A program made the position numbers and the translations under genes. Positions 1 to 7,460 of a stretch of DNA of 34,196 nucleotides are shown here, piece by piece. How positions within the stretch are numbered: position 1 is the stretch's first letter; each line of letters starts with the position of its first letter. Origin of the DNA: a virus; the IMG/VR virus record IMGVR_UViG_3300025617_000062, positions 1 through 34,196 of that record; one strand, 5' to 3'. The notes under the pieces were generated by a model, which saw nothing but the letters and a program-made list of their open reading frames with translations, was not told where the DNA came from and did no database searches.

Positions 1-18
1 GCCATGCAACCTCCTTTT
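1..18 (-). promoter_or_regulatory. Start codon and RBS of the edge-crossing adaptor gene
   Basis: On the minus strand this reads AAAAGGAGG, four bases, then ATG GC at the window edge. It is a near-perfect Shine-Dalgarno site and the true start of the adaptor gene that continues at 34196. It is the main evidence that the two window ends are neighbours in the molecule. Confidence 0.85.
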
Positions 19-25
19 AAGAGAA

Positions 26-43
26 GGGGGCGTTGCCGCCCCC
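26..43 (-). terminator. Hairpin after the capsid/decoration genes
   Basis: A 7-bp GC stem (GGGGGCG/CGCCCCC) with a four-base loop lies just after the stop of the decoration-like gene. On the minus strand it is followed by TTCTCTT, only moderately U-rich. It may be a leaky terminator or an mRNA 3'-stabilising hairpin that sets capsid message levels above those of the downstream tail genes. Confidence 0.55.
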
Positions 44-51
44 AGACTCAT

Positions 52-528
52 TTAGTCAACAACATAGTACATTGTGAGCGCAACAGTGCCGGTGCCTGCG
101 GCACCACCCATTGTTACTGTCACAACGAATGAGTTGTCAGCATCTTCGCCATCGAGGTCAACCTCAGAGCCAGCGCCAAGAGCCAAAGTATTGGCTACCT
201 CAACACACTGCCCTCCAGTTGAAGCCGCCGCCGCCTTGTACGCATCAACGTCTGCCGCTACAGCAGTCCCCGCTGAGCTAGTGTAAGCCGCATGGCCTAC
301 AGACAAGGTTGTGGTTGCGCCCATCGGATCATGGCATAACTTGCCATGTAAGATGCGAGCACCGTTTGGCAGAGCAAACATCTCGATGTCATCTCCACTA
401 GCCAAAGCAGAAGCTTCGTATTCTGCGTGGGCTACACGCATTGCGCCCCCAAGCTGATTGGCTTGTACGAACTCAGATGGGTCGTTCTGAGTAAGGTTCG
501 TGCGAACATTAGAATATACAGTCGCCAT
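52..528 (-). CDS. Capsid decoration / head-stabilisation-like protein
   Basis: This is a 158-residue acidic, Ala/Gly/Thr-rich protein with no charged clusters, signal peptide or membrane segment. It lies 13 bases after the major capsid gene, with the strong RBS AAGGAG before its ATG. The second half (about 115-158) is predicted to be beta strand, ending in GTVALTMYYVVD. Small beta-rich proteins encoded right after the capsid gene are often decoration or head-stabilising proteins, so the role is inferred from position and composition. It is followed by the GC hairpin at 26-43. It could also be a head-tail joining protein. Confidence 0.55.
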   Translation of the reverse strand: MATVYSNVRTNLTQNDPSEFVQANQLGGAMRVAHAEYEASALASGDDIEMFALPNGARILHGKLCHDPMGATTTLSVGHAAYTSSAGTAVAADVDAYKAAAASTGGQCVEVANTLALGAGSEVDLDGEDADNSFVVTVTMGGAAGTGTVALTMYYVVD

Positions 529-541
529 GATTCATATCTCC

Positions 542-1405
542 TTATGCTGATTCATCACAGTCAATCTGGACAACTTTCTCTTCTTCCATGCGAGTCGCCC
601 CGAATGTAGCGCAGTAGTAAACCTGCGTAGAGTAAGACTTGTCAGAACGCTCATCGATGCGAGACACAACGTCTTTGCCGACAGCTAGCTTGATTCCATC
701 TTCTGCGAATGCAAAGCAAGAACGAATGTTCCCAGCTTTTGCAAGACGAGTAGATACGTGGAAACGGAAGCCCAGGAAGGTATTAATCTCACCTTGGACC
801 AAAGCCTTGACTGTATTGTAATCAGAGCTTGTTACCGTTGTGCTGTTCAGCAACGCTTCGATTTGGTCTGGACCAACAACAATGTGACGCTGAATCGATG
901 GATCGACAGAAGCCAAATCCAAAATCTTCTTTGTCTCAATGAGTTTTGCAAGAGACAGGTCAGCCCCGCCGTTTGCAATTTGATGCCCAGAAAGCATTGC
1001 CTGGCTTGTTGCCCCAGTCTTACCTGTCTTAGCAGTACCAATGGCCGCGTCGATGATTGCATCATCCATTGCGCGTCCCATCGCCGCCGCCGCCGCTTGC
1101 GCGTAGGTAGACGTAGGATCGATCAGCATGCGAACTTTGTCAGCGTCATCAATGAGATCCGCCCACTCGTATGAGTCCATAGTGACCATACGGCGTGAAT
1201 GTGGAGTCTCAACGATCGGAGTGTCGCCGTGGCGTGAAGTACGCTTCACAGCCGCAGATGCACCAATCTGATCAAAGAAAGCTTTTTCACCTGTCACTGA
1301 TTCCTCAGAGACAGCCCCACGCAGGATAGACCCGCGCTGTTGGGACAGCAGTTGTACGTTACTGCTGAACTGTTGCACGAATGCAGTAGTGATTTGGTTA
1401 GACAT
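542..1405 (-). CDS. Major capsid protein
   Basis: This 287-residue protein forms the head shell. The N-terminal pattern (ITTAFVQQFSSNVQLLSQQR, then SRHGDTPIVETPHSRRMVTM and YEWADLIDDADKVRMLIDPT) matches capsid proteins of podoviruses with BPP-1-like head modules, whose capsids are about 300 residues. The start is at 1405, not an upstream ATG at 1429, because GGAGAG sits just before 1405. The central Ala-rich helix with DDAIIDAA resembles the spine helix of an HK97 fold (inference). It follows the scaffold gene, the usual order, and its leader holds two hairpins. The stop TAA overlaps the RBS of the next gene. Confidence 0.87.
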   Translation of the reverse strand: MSNQITTAFVQQFSSNVQLLSQQRGSILRGAVSEESVTGEKAFFDQIGASAAVKRTSRHGDTPIVETPHSRRMVTMDSYEWADLIDDADKVRMLIDPTSTYAQAAAAAMGRAMDDAIIDAAIGTAKTGKTGATSQAMLSGHQIANGGADLSLAKLIETKKILDLASVDPSIQRHIVVGPDQIEALLNSTTVTSSDYNTVKALVQGEINTFLGFRFHVSTRLAKAGNIRSCFAFAEDGIKLAVGKDVVSRIDERSDKSYSTQVYYCATFGATRMEEEKVVQIDCDESA

Positions 1406-1451
1406 AGCGTCTCTCCTATTCAGTTGCAAAAAATAATAATCAACTCGCTAC

Positions 1452-1492
1452 CCCGTACCACGGGACGATAACGTGCAGATTCCGGATTCTGC
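1452..1492 (-). promoter_or_regulatory. Two hairpins in the capsid gene leader
   Basis: The gap between the 62-residue gene and the capsid gene holds two inverted repeats: CCCGT/ACGGG with a 3-base loop (1452-1464) and GCAGA/TCTGC around TCCGGA (1475-1492). Neither is followed by a U-run, so they are not classical terminators. They may mark an RNA processing or stabilising site that raises capsid expression. I saw no convincing promoter here. Confidence 0.4.
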
Positions 1493-1505
1493 TTCCGACA
1501 GGGGC

Positions 1506-1694
1506 TTAACGCTTATCCTGATTCAACTCATTCTTAGCTAGTGCTTTAGCCGATCGGGCCACTGGCTTGTCAATCGGAGCACAGCACCAGTCAAGGTTTT
1601 TCTGAGCCTCTTCAAGGATATTCCTTTGTTGGCTCATAGAGCTATAACTTAGTGTAACCCGTAAAACTTCAAGTTTAAACTCTCTATCATCCAT
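1506..1694 (-). CDS. Small conserved-type protein between scaffold and capsid
   Basis: This 62-residue charged protein starts MDDREFKLEVLRVTLSYSSM and ends lysine-rich. Its ATG overlaps the last codons of the scaffold gene, so it is probably translated by coupling. Small proteins of this type, with an MDDR-x-x-KLE-x-L opening, occur at the same place in head modules of other short-tailed phages, but I know of no assigned function. It is predicted mostly helical. A role in head assembly is inferred from position only. Confidence 0.6.
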   Translation of the reverse strand: MDDREFKLEVLRVTLSYSSMSQQRNILEEAQKNLDWCCAPIDKPVARSAKALAKNELNQDKR

Positions 1695-2496
1695 GAATCA
1701 TCTCTTGCAGTTCCAGGCCTCGACGCACATAAGCATCATGCTCTGGGTCGTTGCTCTTCCAGAAAGGAGAGCCTTCTCTCCTTATCTTCGCAAGTTCTTC
1801 CTGCGCATCTTGCACAGTCATAGCATTAGATACCTTCATGCCTTCAAGCTGGTCTTCGCCCATCCTGGAGGAAATGAACTCCCCAACATGCATGACCATC
1901 TTAATAAACTCAGGATTATCTCCTAGCAAAGTGCCGTCAGCCATTTGCATTTCCATAATCTCTGGGTTTGAAAACTGATCGACAATCGCTCGACCGTTCT
2001 CGATACGCTCTTCAAAAGCAGGGCCGAACTCTGCCCGGAGATCAGCCTCCGCTTGAGCGACAAACTGCTCCCGGTTCACTTCGCCAGAAGCATTCATGTT
2101 CTGCGCAAACTGGTTATATCTAGCAAACAACTCTCCAGCCTGCCGGTTGTTCAGGCCAAGCTCATGCGCTGTCTGCCGATACCAATCGACCATCTCAGGA
2201 ATATCGCCGTCCGATGACTGGATTTCGTATTGACCAGGATCAGCCGGGCGGCCAATCTTCTCGTAAAACTCATTCCACTGCTCATCTGTTGCGCCATCAC
2301 TTGGCACGACAACCTTATCCGCTCCGATCATTTGCTGTGCATGCACGTAAGATTTTGCGAGCGCACCGACATCAGGAATCGTTGATAAAGAGCGATGGCT
2401 ACGGATTTCCTCCGGAATCGCTACCCTCCAATCCTCAGCCTCGACAGACTGAGCTACCCCTTCTTCAGGGACTTCAGCTACCTGTTCATCCGACAT
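1687..2496 (-). CDS. Scaffolding protein
   Basis: This 269-residue, very acidic, helix-rich protein would guide procapsid assembly and then leave the head. The N-terminus is a flexible acidic segment (EQVAEVPEEGVAQSVEAEDW), followed by SLSTIPDVGALAKSYVHAQQ and GRPADPGQYEI. The latter two match the N-terminal region shared by T7 gp9-like and other podovirus scaffolds. The C-terminal part (about 150-269) is a charged helix, including EELAKIRREGSPFW and the ending HDAYVRRGLELQEMI, a likely capsid-binding end. It lies upstream of the capsid gene, as expected, and its end overlaps the next small gene. Confidence 0.85.
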   Translation of the reverse strand: MSDEQVAEVPEEGVAQSVEAEDWRVAIPEEIRSHRSLSTIPDVGALAKSYVHAQQMIGADKVVVPSDGATDEQWNEFYEKIGRPADPGQYEIQSSDGDIPEMVDWYRQTAHELGLNNRQAGELFARYNQFAQNMNASGEVNREQFVAQAEADLRAEFGPAFEERIENGRAIVDQFSNPEIMEMQMADGTLLGDNPEFIKMVMHVGEFISSRMGEDQLEGMKVSNAMTVQDAQEELAKIRREGSPFWKSNDPEHDAYVRRGLELQEMIHG

Positions 2497-2728
2497 TGTC
2501 TTCGTATCCTTCTAATGAATTTACATTAAGTGATTGTTTTACCAGCATATTTTGTATGAACAGCACGACAGATCGCTGGCCTTCTCTGAAAGCTGTTTCG
2601 TGAGAATCAGGGGAAAATGACGGAGAGTTGCAGTGAAATCGTGACTGCAGATCCTTGAGGACAAGCTCCCCGTCGTTGGCGCCAAAGACTAGTCGATAAC
2701 TATCTTTTAGAGATTCAATCTCTTTCAC
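2486..2728 (-). CDS. Bbp19-like phage structural protein
   Basis: This 80-residue protein starts at GTG, which overlaps the portal stop (GTGA), a coupled arrangement. The pattern YRLVFGANDGELVLKDLQSR, a loop with H/F residues, then FREGQRSVVLFIQNML matches the small family around Bordetella phage Bbp19, found between portal and scaffold genes in podoviruses. Its function is not established. The C-terminal end overlaps the scaffold start by about ten bases. It could also be a head-associated chaperone. Confidence 0.65.
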   Translation of the reverse strand: MKEIESLKDSYRLVFGANDGELVLKDLQSRFHCNSPSFSPDSHETAFREGQRSVVLFIQNMLVKQSLNVNSLEGYEDNVG

Positions 2729-4332
2729 TCAGCGCCACCTTGTATCAACTTCATTCCCGGAGCGGCCTGGCCCATCGCTTGCGCTTCAGCTAGCATTTGT
2801 TGCTGTTGCATTGCTTGCTGTTCCATTTGCTTCCGCTCTTCCCTTCGCTGTGCGACCTCAGTCTCGCCGCGTACAGTCGTTGCCGGTACAGACAAAGTAT
2901 GCATCAAATATTTCGCCATACCATCTGCGTCAACATAGTCAATAACGCTTTGATCTAATTGCGCTAATGGAGACAGCAGTTCAAGGAGTTGCAGTGCGTC
3001 TCGCACATCGCCTTGTCTCTGAGCCTTAGCGATCGGTGAAACGTATTCGATATCAATGTCTACGTTGCGCAAAACATCAGGCGCAACATTGAAGAGCTTC
3101 TGCTTCGCAATAATTCCAAAGCACCGCTGGATCATCGGCTGTAGCATTTCTGCTTGCAGTCGCCCAAGCACCGGGCCAAGCAGGCGCATCTTCTCTTCTG
3201 TTCGCTGGATCACTTCCGTCGCAGTCATTTGCGGACCTTGAGACAGCGTCAATTGATCAACATAGAACGCAGAGCGGATCGCATTACGGCGTTGCTCTTC
3301 CATGCTTAAGCCTAGCGGAGTGTTTGCCCCTGTGTTGAGAGGCTCGATGCGGTCGCGAGTACCTGATCGATAGAAGTTTAAGCCACCAGGAACCGTGCGA
3401 ATAGGCAACATATAGCCGTCATCCGGAACCATTAGCGGCGGATCGACCTGCTTTTGTGCGGCACGAATGGTGACTTCAGACATCTTGTTGAGCATTTTGA
3501 TGTCAGGTAGCGCCGTCATTGCTGGCGACCGACCATACCCAATCTCAAACGATGCCTTTAGGAAGCGCGGAGCGACATAGGGCAACTCATCAAACCCGGA
3601 CTCACTCAATACGACTTTAGACTCAGGATCGATATAAACCGAAGCGAAAGGCTTGTTCTGCGAGGTCAGCAACTTTGGATCTCTGTCGGACCGAGGGTAC
3701 ACCGCATGCACCAGGGTCAGCATCTCGTAAGGGTTCACCTTCGCCTTGTCTATAATTTTCTGGCTAACCCCGTCTCCAAATCTTTCGATCACAGCTTTCG
3801 CAGGCATCTTAAACTTCCGAAACACTGTGTCGACGCGGCCATTCGCATCTTCAGACAGGTAAACTTCAGAGCAATGCCTAGTCTGGAAACGCAGTGTTTG
3901 ATCTTTGTCAGACGCGATAAACATCACGCCGGTCCCAAATGTAATCAGATCATGGTAAAGCTCATGCACCTGTTCCTGGAAATTTGACCGAGCAAACGCG
4001 GAATACATGGTGTCCTCTGCAGACTCCAGCCACTCCTTCGCTTCATCGTTGTTATTGAGTTCCTTGTCACGGAATCTCAAAGAGAACCACTTGGTTGAGG
4101 CGTTCGTTAGCATTCCGTGAAGAGATGCAGACAATAGCTCAGCCGAATGAATCGCTGTCGAGTCAAAGATTAACTCAGTGCGCTTGTCGCCAGACGTTCT
4201 CTTCTTTGTGACATCAGCCTTCCTGGGGACCACGTAGTCAGCAATCTCTTGCCAATGGGACTCCCAAACTTCGCGCTGACTCTGGAGAGAACCTAGCTGT
4301 CGCAAAATATGGTGGGCAAGAGGGTTATCCAT
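2725..4332 (-). CDS. Portal (head-to-tail connector) protein
   Basis: This 535-residue protein forms the dodecameric portal through which DNA enters and leaves the head. The N-terminus RQLGSLQSQREVWESHWQEI followed by YVVPRK, then SAELLSASLHGMLTNASTKW, is diagnostic of the T7 gp8-like connector family, and its length is typical (about 500-560). The body includes FGTGVMFI, GYGRSPAMTALPDIKMLNKM and TATEVIQRTEE, all standard family positions. The C-terminus (about 495-530) is Gln/Met-rich (MEQQAMQQQQMLAEAQAMGQ). An RBS (GGAGG) lies within the end of the preceding gene. This assignment fixes the phage as short-tailed. Confidence 0.95.
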   Translation of the reverse strand: MDNPLAHHILRQLGSLQSQREVWESHWQEIADYVVPRKADVTKKRTSGDKRTELIFDSTAIHSAELLSASLHGMLTNASTKWFSLRFRDKELNNNDEAKEWLESAEDTMYSAFARSNFQEQVHELYHDLITFGTGVMFIASDKDQTLRFQTRHCSEVYLSEDANGRVDTVFRKFKMPAKAVIERFGDGVSQKIIDKAKVNPYEMLTLVHAVYPRSDRDPKLLTSQNKPFASVYIDPESKVVLSESGFDELPYVAPRFLKASFEIGYGRSPAMTALPDIKMLNKMSEVTIRAAQKQVDPPLMVPDDGYMLPIRTVPGGLNFYRSGTRDRIEPLNTGANTPLGLSMEEQRRNAIRSAFYVDQLTLSQGPQMTATEVIQRTEEKMRLLGPVLGRLQAEMLQPMIQRCFGIIAKQKLFNVAPDVLRNVDIDIEYVSPIAKAQRQGDVRDALQLLELLSPLAQLDQSVIDYVDADGMAKYLMHTLSVPATTVRGETEVAQRREERKQMEQQAMQQQQMLAEAQAMGQAAPGMKLIQGGAE

Positions 4333-4334
4333 GA

Positions 4335-4646
4335 CTAGCCTCCAAGCAGTGTTTTCTTAGTTGTAGCAGATGTGCCGGTTACACCACGCGATCCGGTCAT
4401 TATATTAGAGCGTCTACCGCGTCTCTGCGTTGCCCGAGACCTTGCGTCCGCTGATTGACCGGTAACTGCGCCAGTCGCTGGCTTAGGCTTTACCGCCTCC
4501 TTTGGCTGTGTCGTTGGCTTTGTTGGCTCTACAGCTTTTGGAGCTGGTTGATCAGGTGTACCACCAGCCGCCGCTCCGACGCCCGCAACAACTCCTTTGA
4601 TAGCCTTTACAGGGTTCCTAACTATTCTACGAACTACTCTTGACAT
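4335..4646 (-). CDS. Small basic Pro/Lys-rich protein with RGVT...KTLLGG tail
   Basis: This 103-residue protein starts at 4646, chosen because GGAGAT sits eight bases before this ATG. The upstream ATG at 4706 lies inside the acetyltransferase gene. It has a basic N-terminus (MSRVVRRIVRNPVKAIKGVV), an Ala/Gly stretch, a Pro/Lys/Thr linker and a basic C-terminus with GRRSNIMTGSRGVTG and final KKTLLGG. The last part resembles the end of the protein encoded at 5043-5315, two genes away. Small proteins with this tail occur near portal genes in many podophages. Their function is unknown to me; a head-assembly or DNA-associated role is only a guess. Confidence 0.65.
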   Translation of the reverse strand: MSRVVRRIVRNPVKAIKGVVAGVGAAAGGTPDQPAPKAVEPTKPTTQPKEAVKPKPATGAVTGQSADARSRATQRRGRRSNIMTGSRGVTGTSATTKKTLLGG

Positions 4647-5046
4647 GTCTTGATCTCCATTTAAACGGTAAGTCGATCTCGACACCAAGGTCAGTCTCTG
4701 ATCCACCCAGCCGAATTGCTAAATCTTGGTAGTCATACTCGACTACAATCTTACTTGCTCCAACAGCCCATAATAGATTGAAGACCGTTGTCAAGAGTGT
4801 ACGCGAAAAAAACCGGGACTGGTATTCTGGCTTGACAATCGCATGCATGGCGTATTTGTCAGGAAACTCTTCTAGGCGATAAAACCAAAAGTACCCGGCT
4901 GTCGCATCTTCATTCATGCACCGAAACATCACTGCGTAGTCCAGCTTGTCCTCATGGTCTTTAATATGCGGATAGTCCATATCAACCATTAGGTCATAGA
5001 GCCTATCAGCCTCATACTCATCAGCCCGCAAGAGAGGACGAATCAT
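4627..5046 (-). CDS. GNAT-like acyltransferase domain protein
   Basis: This 139-residue protein opens with MIRPLLRADEYEADRLYDLM, the usual first strand and helix of a GNAT N-acetyltransferase. Next comes a central strand with AMHAIVKPEYQSRFFSRTLL, at the place of the acetyl-CoA-binding loop, and a later strand with KIVVEYDY. The normal Q/R-x-x-G-x-G/A loop is degenerate, so catalysis is uncertain. GNAT-fold proteins are commonly encoded beside the portal in marine and other podophages, where their role is not known. Both ends overlap neighbours (ATGA at the start), so it is part of the head operon and probably not a recent insertion. Confidence 0.6.
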   Translation of the reverse strand: MIRPLLRADEYEADRLYDLMVDMDYPHIKDHEDKLDYAVMFRCMNEDATAGYFWFYRLEEFPDKYAMHAIVKPEYQSRFFSRTLLTTVFNLLWAVGASKIVVEYDYQDLAIRLGGSETDLGVEIDLPFKWRSRHVKSSS

Positions 5047-5315
5047 TTCTCGCTATTGCTTCCCGATAACAACGATTTGTAAACAACTGCTTCCGCGTCA
5101 GTCACCCCACGCGTCGAGGTTCGGATCGTTCCGCCCTTACTCTGTCTTGCGGCGGCTTTCTTTTTGGTGCTTGCGCTGACAGATTTTGCCGGGTCAATTG
5201 CCTCTCTTGGCGTGACCGGCGGCGCTGGAGGTGGGGGAGGAAGCTCGGGGACGCTCATGTCCATCCCGAACAGCTTGCCGACTTCGCGGCCAATCTGGTT
5301 AATAATCTTACCCAT
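5043..5315 (-). CDS. Small proline-rich protein after terL, paralogous tail motif
   Basis: This 90-residue protein has an N-terminal helix (MGKIINQIGREVGKLFGM), a run of prolines (about 25-34), a Lys/Ala-rich segment and a C-terminal motif TIRTSTRGVTDAEAV followed by KSLLSG. That tail resembles the tail of the protein at 4335-4646, suggesting a diverged duplicate pair flanking the GNAT-like gene. Proline-rich small proteins downstream of terminase are common in podophages; the role is unknown. It starts next to the terL stop and ends overlapping the next gene (ATGA). Confidence 0.6.
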   Translation of the reverse strand: MGKIINQIGREVGKLFGMDMSVPELPPPPPAPPVTPREAIDPAKSVSASTKKKAAARQSKGGTIRTSTRGVTDAEAVVYKSLLSGSNSEK

Positions 5316-6598
5316 TACAGACTAACTCCTAGTGGATTATAGTTTGAGTCCGCAATCATTTGCGGCGGACGCTCGTATTGTCTACTTTCTCGCAACCCTA
5401 CGGCAAGATACCTAAACGCATCCGCGCCGTGAGAACTCCAATCATGCACCGGGGTTGCCCGGAACGATCTCGCCTTCTCATTGTACGCCCGGTGGTAGTG
5501 CCGTAAACACTCCAGGCCTTCCTTGCATTTAGATCGATCGAATGAGCACCGAGCCAGCAACAACTGCGCCGCGTGGATTCCATCCTCCAATGGCAACTTC
5601 GGAACAACCCGGAAGTTAATACCAAGGTCGTAAGCGATCTCTCGCCTGGACTTTCCGGAACCAAGCTCCCTGACCTCAATATCATGCGGGGCATTGTGAG
5701 TCCCGTAGAGATACCCCTTCTGCTGAAGCACCCCGGCATAATGCGGCAAGCCCTCATTCCGGTTCTCGTAGAAATCAATCACGTAGATAGCTCGACCAAT
5801 CGACTGGGTAAACCAGACCGCTGTCGAATCGCCTACACCCAAATCCCACCAGGTATCAACCCGGTAACCCTCATCGTAAGGTATCTCAGTGATGCGCCCC
5901 TTTTCCTGAGATTCCTGTAACTCTTTCCCGAAAATGGCACCGGGGACGTTTGCAACCCAAGAGCATTCAAACTCTTGCTGGAACTGATCATTCGACATCA
6001 TCGCTTGAGCGGCTGACAATTCCTCTTCGTCCAGGATGCCAGTCTCGCTGGCCTTGTATACCTGCGTGAACCAATCCTGCTGTCCAGTAGCGGCTTCATA
6101 CAATTCAAAGAACGCATTATGACCACGGGGCGTCCCAATGAAGACGGACCACCCCTTACGATCTGATAACGCAGGTCTAATAATTTCCGGAAACAAGGAC
6201 TCAGGCATGTCTGCCATTTCGTCGAGCACGGCTCCGTCAAGGTAAATGCCGCGCAACGAATCCGGGTTCTCTGCGCCAAGCAACTGAATGCGAGCGCCAT
6301 TTGGAAGATCGCAACGTAATTCGGTCTCATGAAACCTCGCCATAGGGATCGCGCCCCCAAACTGCTTTAAATAGTCCCAGGCCACGTTCTTAGCCTGCCT
6401 GTAAGTCGGAGCAATGTACGCATACCTGGGGTTCGTCTTGTCAGTCAGAATCGCGTCACGGAGCAAATGGTTAATCGCCATGACCGTTTTGCCAAATCGA
6501 CGATGACACACTACGACACCCCATCGTTTATCGCGAAGAGCGTCATGAAGCTTTCTCTGCAATGGCCTTGGGCTATATGGAATGTGAATCTCAGTCAA
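5315..6598 (-). CDS. terL: Terminase large subunit (TTG start)
   Basis: This 427-residue protein would be the DNA-packaging motor and headful/cos nuclease at the portal. It opens with TEIHIPYSPRPLQ, a standard terminase opening. The ATPase has a Walker A-type CHRRFGKT (about 31-38) and Walker B LDGAVLDE. The RNase H-like nuclease has DTWWDLGVGDSTAV and a late SSHGADAFRYLAVG with the last acidic residue. I chose TTG at 6598 because AGGAG lies nine bases upstream and the family begins here. An in-frame ATG at 6748 would add 50 Arg/Pro-rich residues encoded by the repeat region, unlike any terminase I know. The neighbouring terS supports the call. Confidence 0.93.
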   Translation of the reverse strand: MTEIHIPYSPRPLQRKLHDALRDKRWGVVVCHRRFGKTVMAINHLLRDAILTDKTNPRYAYIAPTYRQAKNVAWDYLKQFGGAIPMARFHETELRCDLPNGARIQLLGAENPDSLRGIYLDGAVLDEMADMPESLFPEIIRPALSDRKGWSVFIGTPRGHNAFFELYEAATGQQDWFTQVYKASETGILDEEELSAAQAMMSNDQFQQEFECSWVANVPGAIFGKELQESQEKGRITEIPYDEGYRVDTWWDLGVGDSTAVWFTQSIGRAIYVIDFYENRNEGLPHYAGVLQQKGYLYGTHNAPHDIEVRELGSGKSRREIAYDLGINFRVVPKLPLEDGIHAAQLLLARCSFDRSKCKEGLECLRHYHRAYNEKARSFRATPVHDWSSHGADAFRYLAVGLRESRQYERPPQMIADSNYNPLGVSL

Positions 6599-6692
6599 TG
6601 TAAGACACTCCTGTACAGGTGAGTTATACGCTCTATATCGGCGCGGCTTCTGGCGGGGACAGGGTCGGTCCGATTTTCGTTTGTGACCGGGT

Positions 6693-6721
6693 GTCGATCG
6701 CGGTCGATCGATGGTCGAACG
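6693..6721. repeat. Three helically phased GTCGATCG repeats
   Basis: GTCGATCG occurs at 6693-6700 and 6703-6710, and GTCGAACG at 6714-6721, starting 10 and 11 bases apart. One-turn spacing places all copies on one face of the helix, typical of a site bound by a multimeric protein. Lying just upstream of the terL start, it may bind the small terminase or a late regulator. Confidence 0.55.
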
Positions 6722-6863
6722 ATGCGACTGACAGGCTGGAACCCGCATGAATACTGAAATGTCCGTGGCGCATAACGTAGATTATGTTAAATCGGAGGGC
6801 ATGGTTCGTCGATATCGTCATGCATTCAAGCCTCGTGCGCGAGACCACTGCCACACAACGCTT

Positions 6864-6891
6864 ACTATATGTGTCACTTCAGCCAGTCCAA
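6864..6891 (-). promoter_or_regulatory. Candidate leftward sigma70-type promoter before terL
   Basis: On the minus strand TTGGAC (6891-6886), a 16-base spacer and TATAGT (6869-6864) form a good sigma70-like promoter. It would start RNA about 260 bases before the terL TTG and drive the head and packaging genes separately from terS. Confidence 0.4.
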
Positions 6892-6960
6892 TCACTCTAT
6901 CCCGCATCACCATTGACTCTGTCTCTCTCACTTCACTCAAAGCCCTGCATCAGAACCTGT

Positions 6961-6981
6961 ACCAAACATGCACCAAACATG
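6961..6981. repeat. 11-bp tandem repeat ACCAAACATG
   Basis: ACCAAACATG is present at 6961-6970 and again at 6972-6981, one base apart, so the period is 11 bp. It is 37 bases after the terS stop (in the terS reading direction) and may be a second protein-binding element of the presumed packaging region. Confidence 0.5.
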
Positions 6982-7017
6982 TGTCATTTATGCAAAGTCC
7001 GCTCACAGCGCCTTATA

Positions 7018-7422
7018 TTAGCTCTCAGCATCATTCCATTTGAGCGTGATCGTGCCACTCATTTGGTCCTTACTGTCGACAGCCTTGTTCCGGATGCCCA
7101 GTGGCGCAAGCTGTCTCACATACTTGTCCTTCTGGTCAGCCTCAAGTCGTCTCCGCTGGACCTCTGCCTGTGCCAGCTTTGGATCGTCCGGGAGCGGCTG
7201 TTCGACTAGATCAATGATTTGGTCACGGAGAATCTCAGCCTGCAACGCTCTAGCCTTCCGATACATCTCGTGCGCATCCTCATCTTCCTGCACCCAACGG
7301 AGCACAGTGCGCCACGACGGCAAGTCATCCGCCTGACAAATCTTGGTCAGCGATCGACCATCGCATAACTCATCACAAATACGCTTCATCTGCGCTTTGC
7401 TTACTCGTTCCTTTCGTGCCAC
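7018..7422 (-). CDS. terS: Terminase small subunit (GTG start)
   Basis: This 134-residue protein would recognise phage DNA for packaging and regulate the large subunit. The N-terminal half is a helix-turn-helix: KAQMKRICDELCDGRSLTKI then SWRTVLRWVQEDEDAHEMYR, the pattern of Sf6-like small terminases. A charged helix with ALQAEILRDQIIDLV and a basic segment QRRRLEADQKDKYVRQLAP follow, the usual oligomerisation part. GTG at 7422 is chosen because GGGAGAG lies five bases before it. An upstream TTG at 7452 lies inside a terminator-like hairpin. It is first in the late gene order and is separated from terL by an unusual 419-base gap. Confidence 0.82.
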   Translation of the reverse strand: MARKERVSKAQMKRICDELCDGRSLTKICQADDLPSWRTVLRWVQEDEDAHEMYRKARALQAEILRDQIIDLVEQPLPDDPKLAQAEVQRRRLEADQKDKYVRQLAPLGIRNKAVDSKDQMSGTITLKWNDAES

Positions 7423-7434
7423 ATCATCTCTCCC

Positions 7435-7460
7435 GAAAAAGTCCCCGACCAAAGCCGGGG
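7435..7460 (-). terminator. Hairpin plus U-run upstream of terS (possible attenuator)
   Basis: On the minus strand a stem CCCCGGC/GTCGGGG (one G-U pair, 4-base loop) at 7460-7443 is followed by AC and TTTTT. It looks like an intrinsic terminator, yet it lies between the control region and the terS start, with no leftward gene upstream to terminate. It may act as an attenuator controlled by antitermination, or block leakage from the early region. Confidence 0.5.

Larger units (their letters stand above)
6599..7017. other. Non-coding region between terS and terL
   Basis: This 419-base gap inside an otherwise tightly packed late operon has no convincing gene. It holds GTCGATCG repeats at 6693-6721, an inverted repeat CATAA/TTATG near 6772-6787, a candidate leftward promoter at 6864-6891 and an 11-bp tandem repeat at 6961-6981. 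Terminase small subunits often bind near their own gene, so this is the best candidate in the genome for a packaging start (pac or cos) region. Confidence 0.5.

Noticed and set aside
6599-6748. N-terminal Arg/Pro-rich extension of the large terminase
   Set aside because: A TTG with a good RBS gives the family-typical start, and the extension translates the phased repeats.
6747-7209. Overlapping plus-strand frames between terL and terS
   Set aside because: No RBS, inconsistent frames, low-quality composition; the area fits a control region better.
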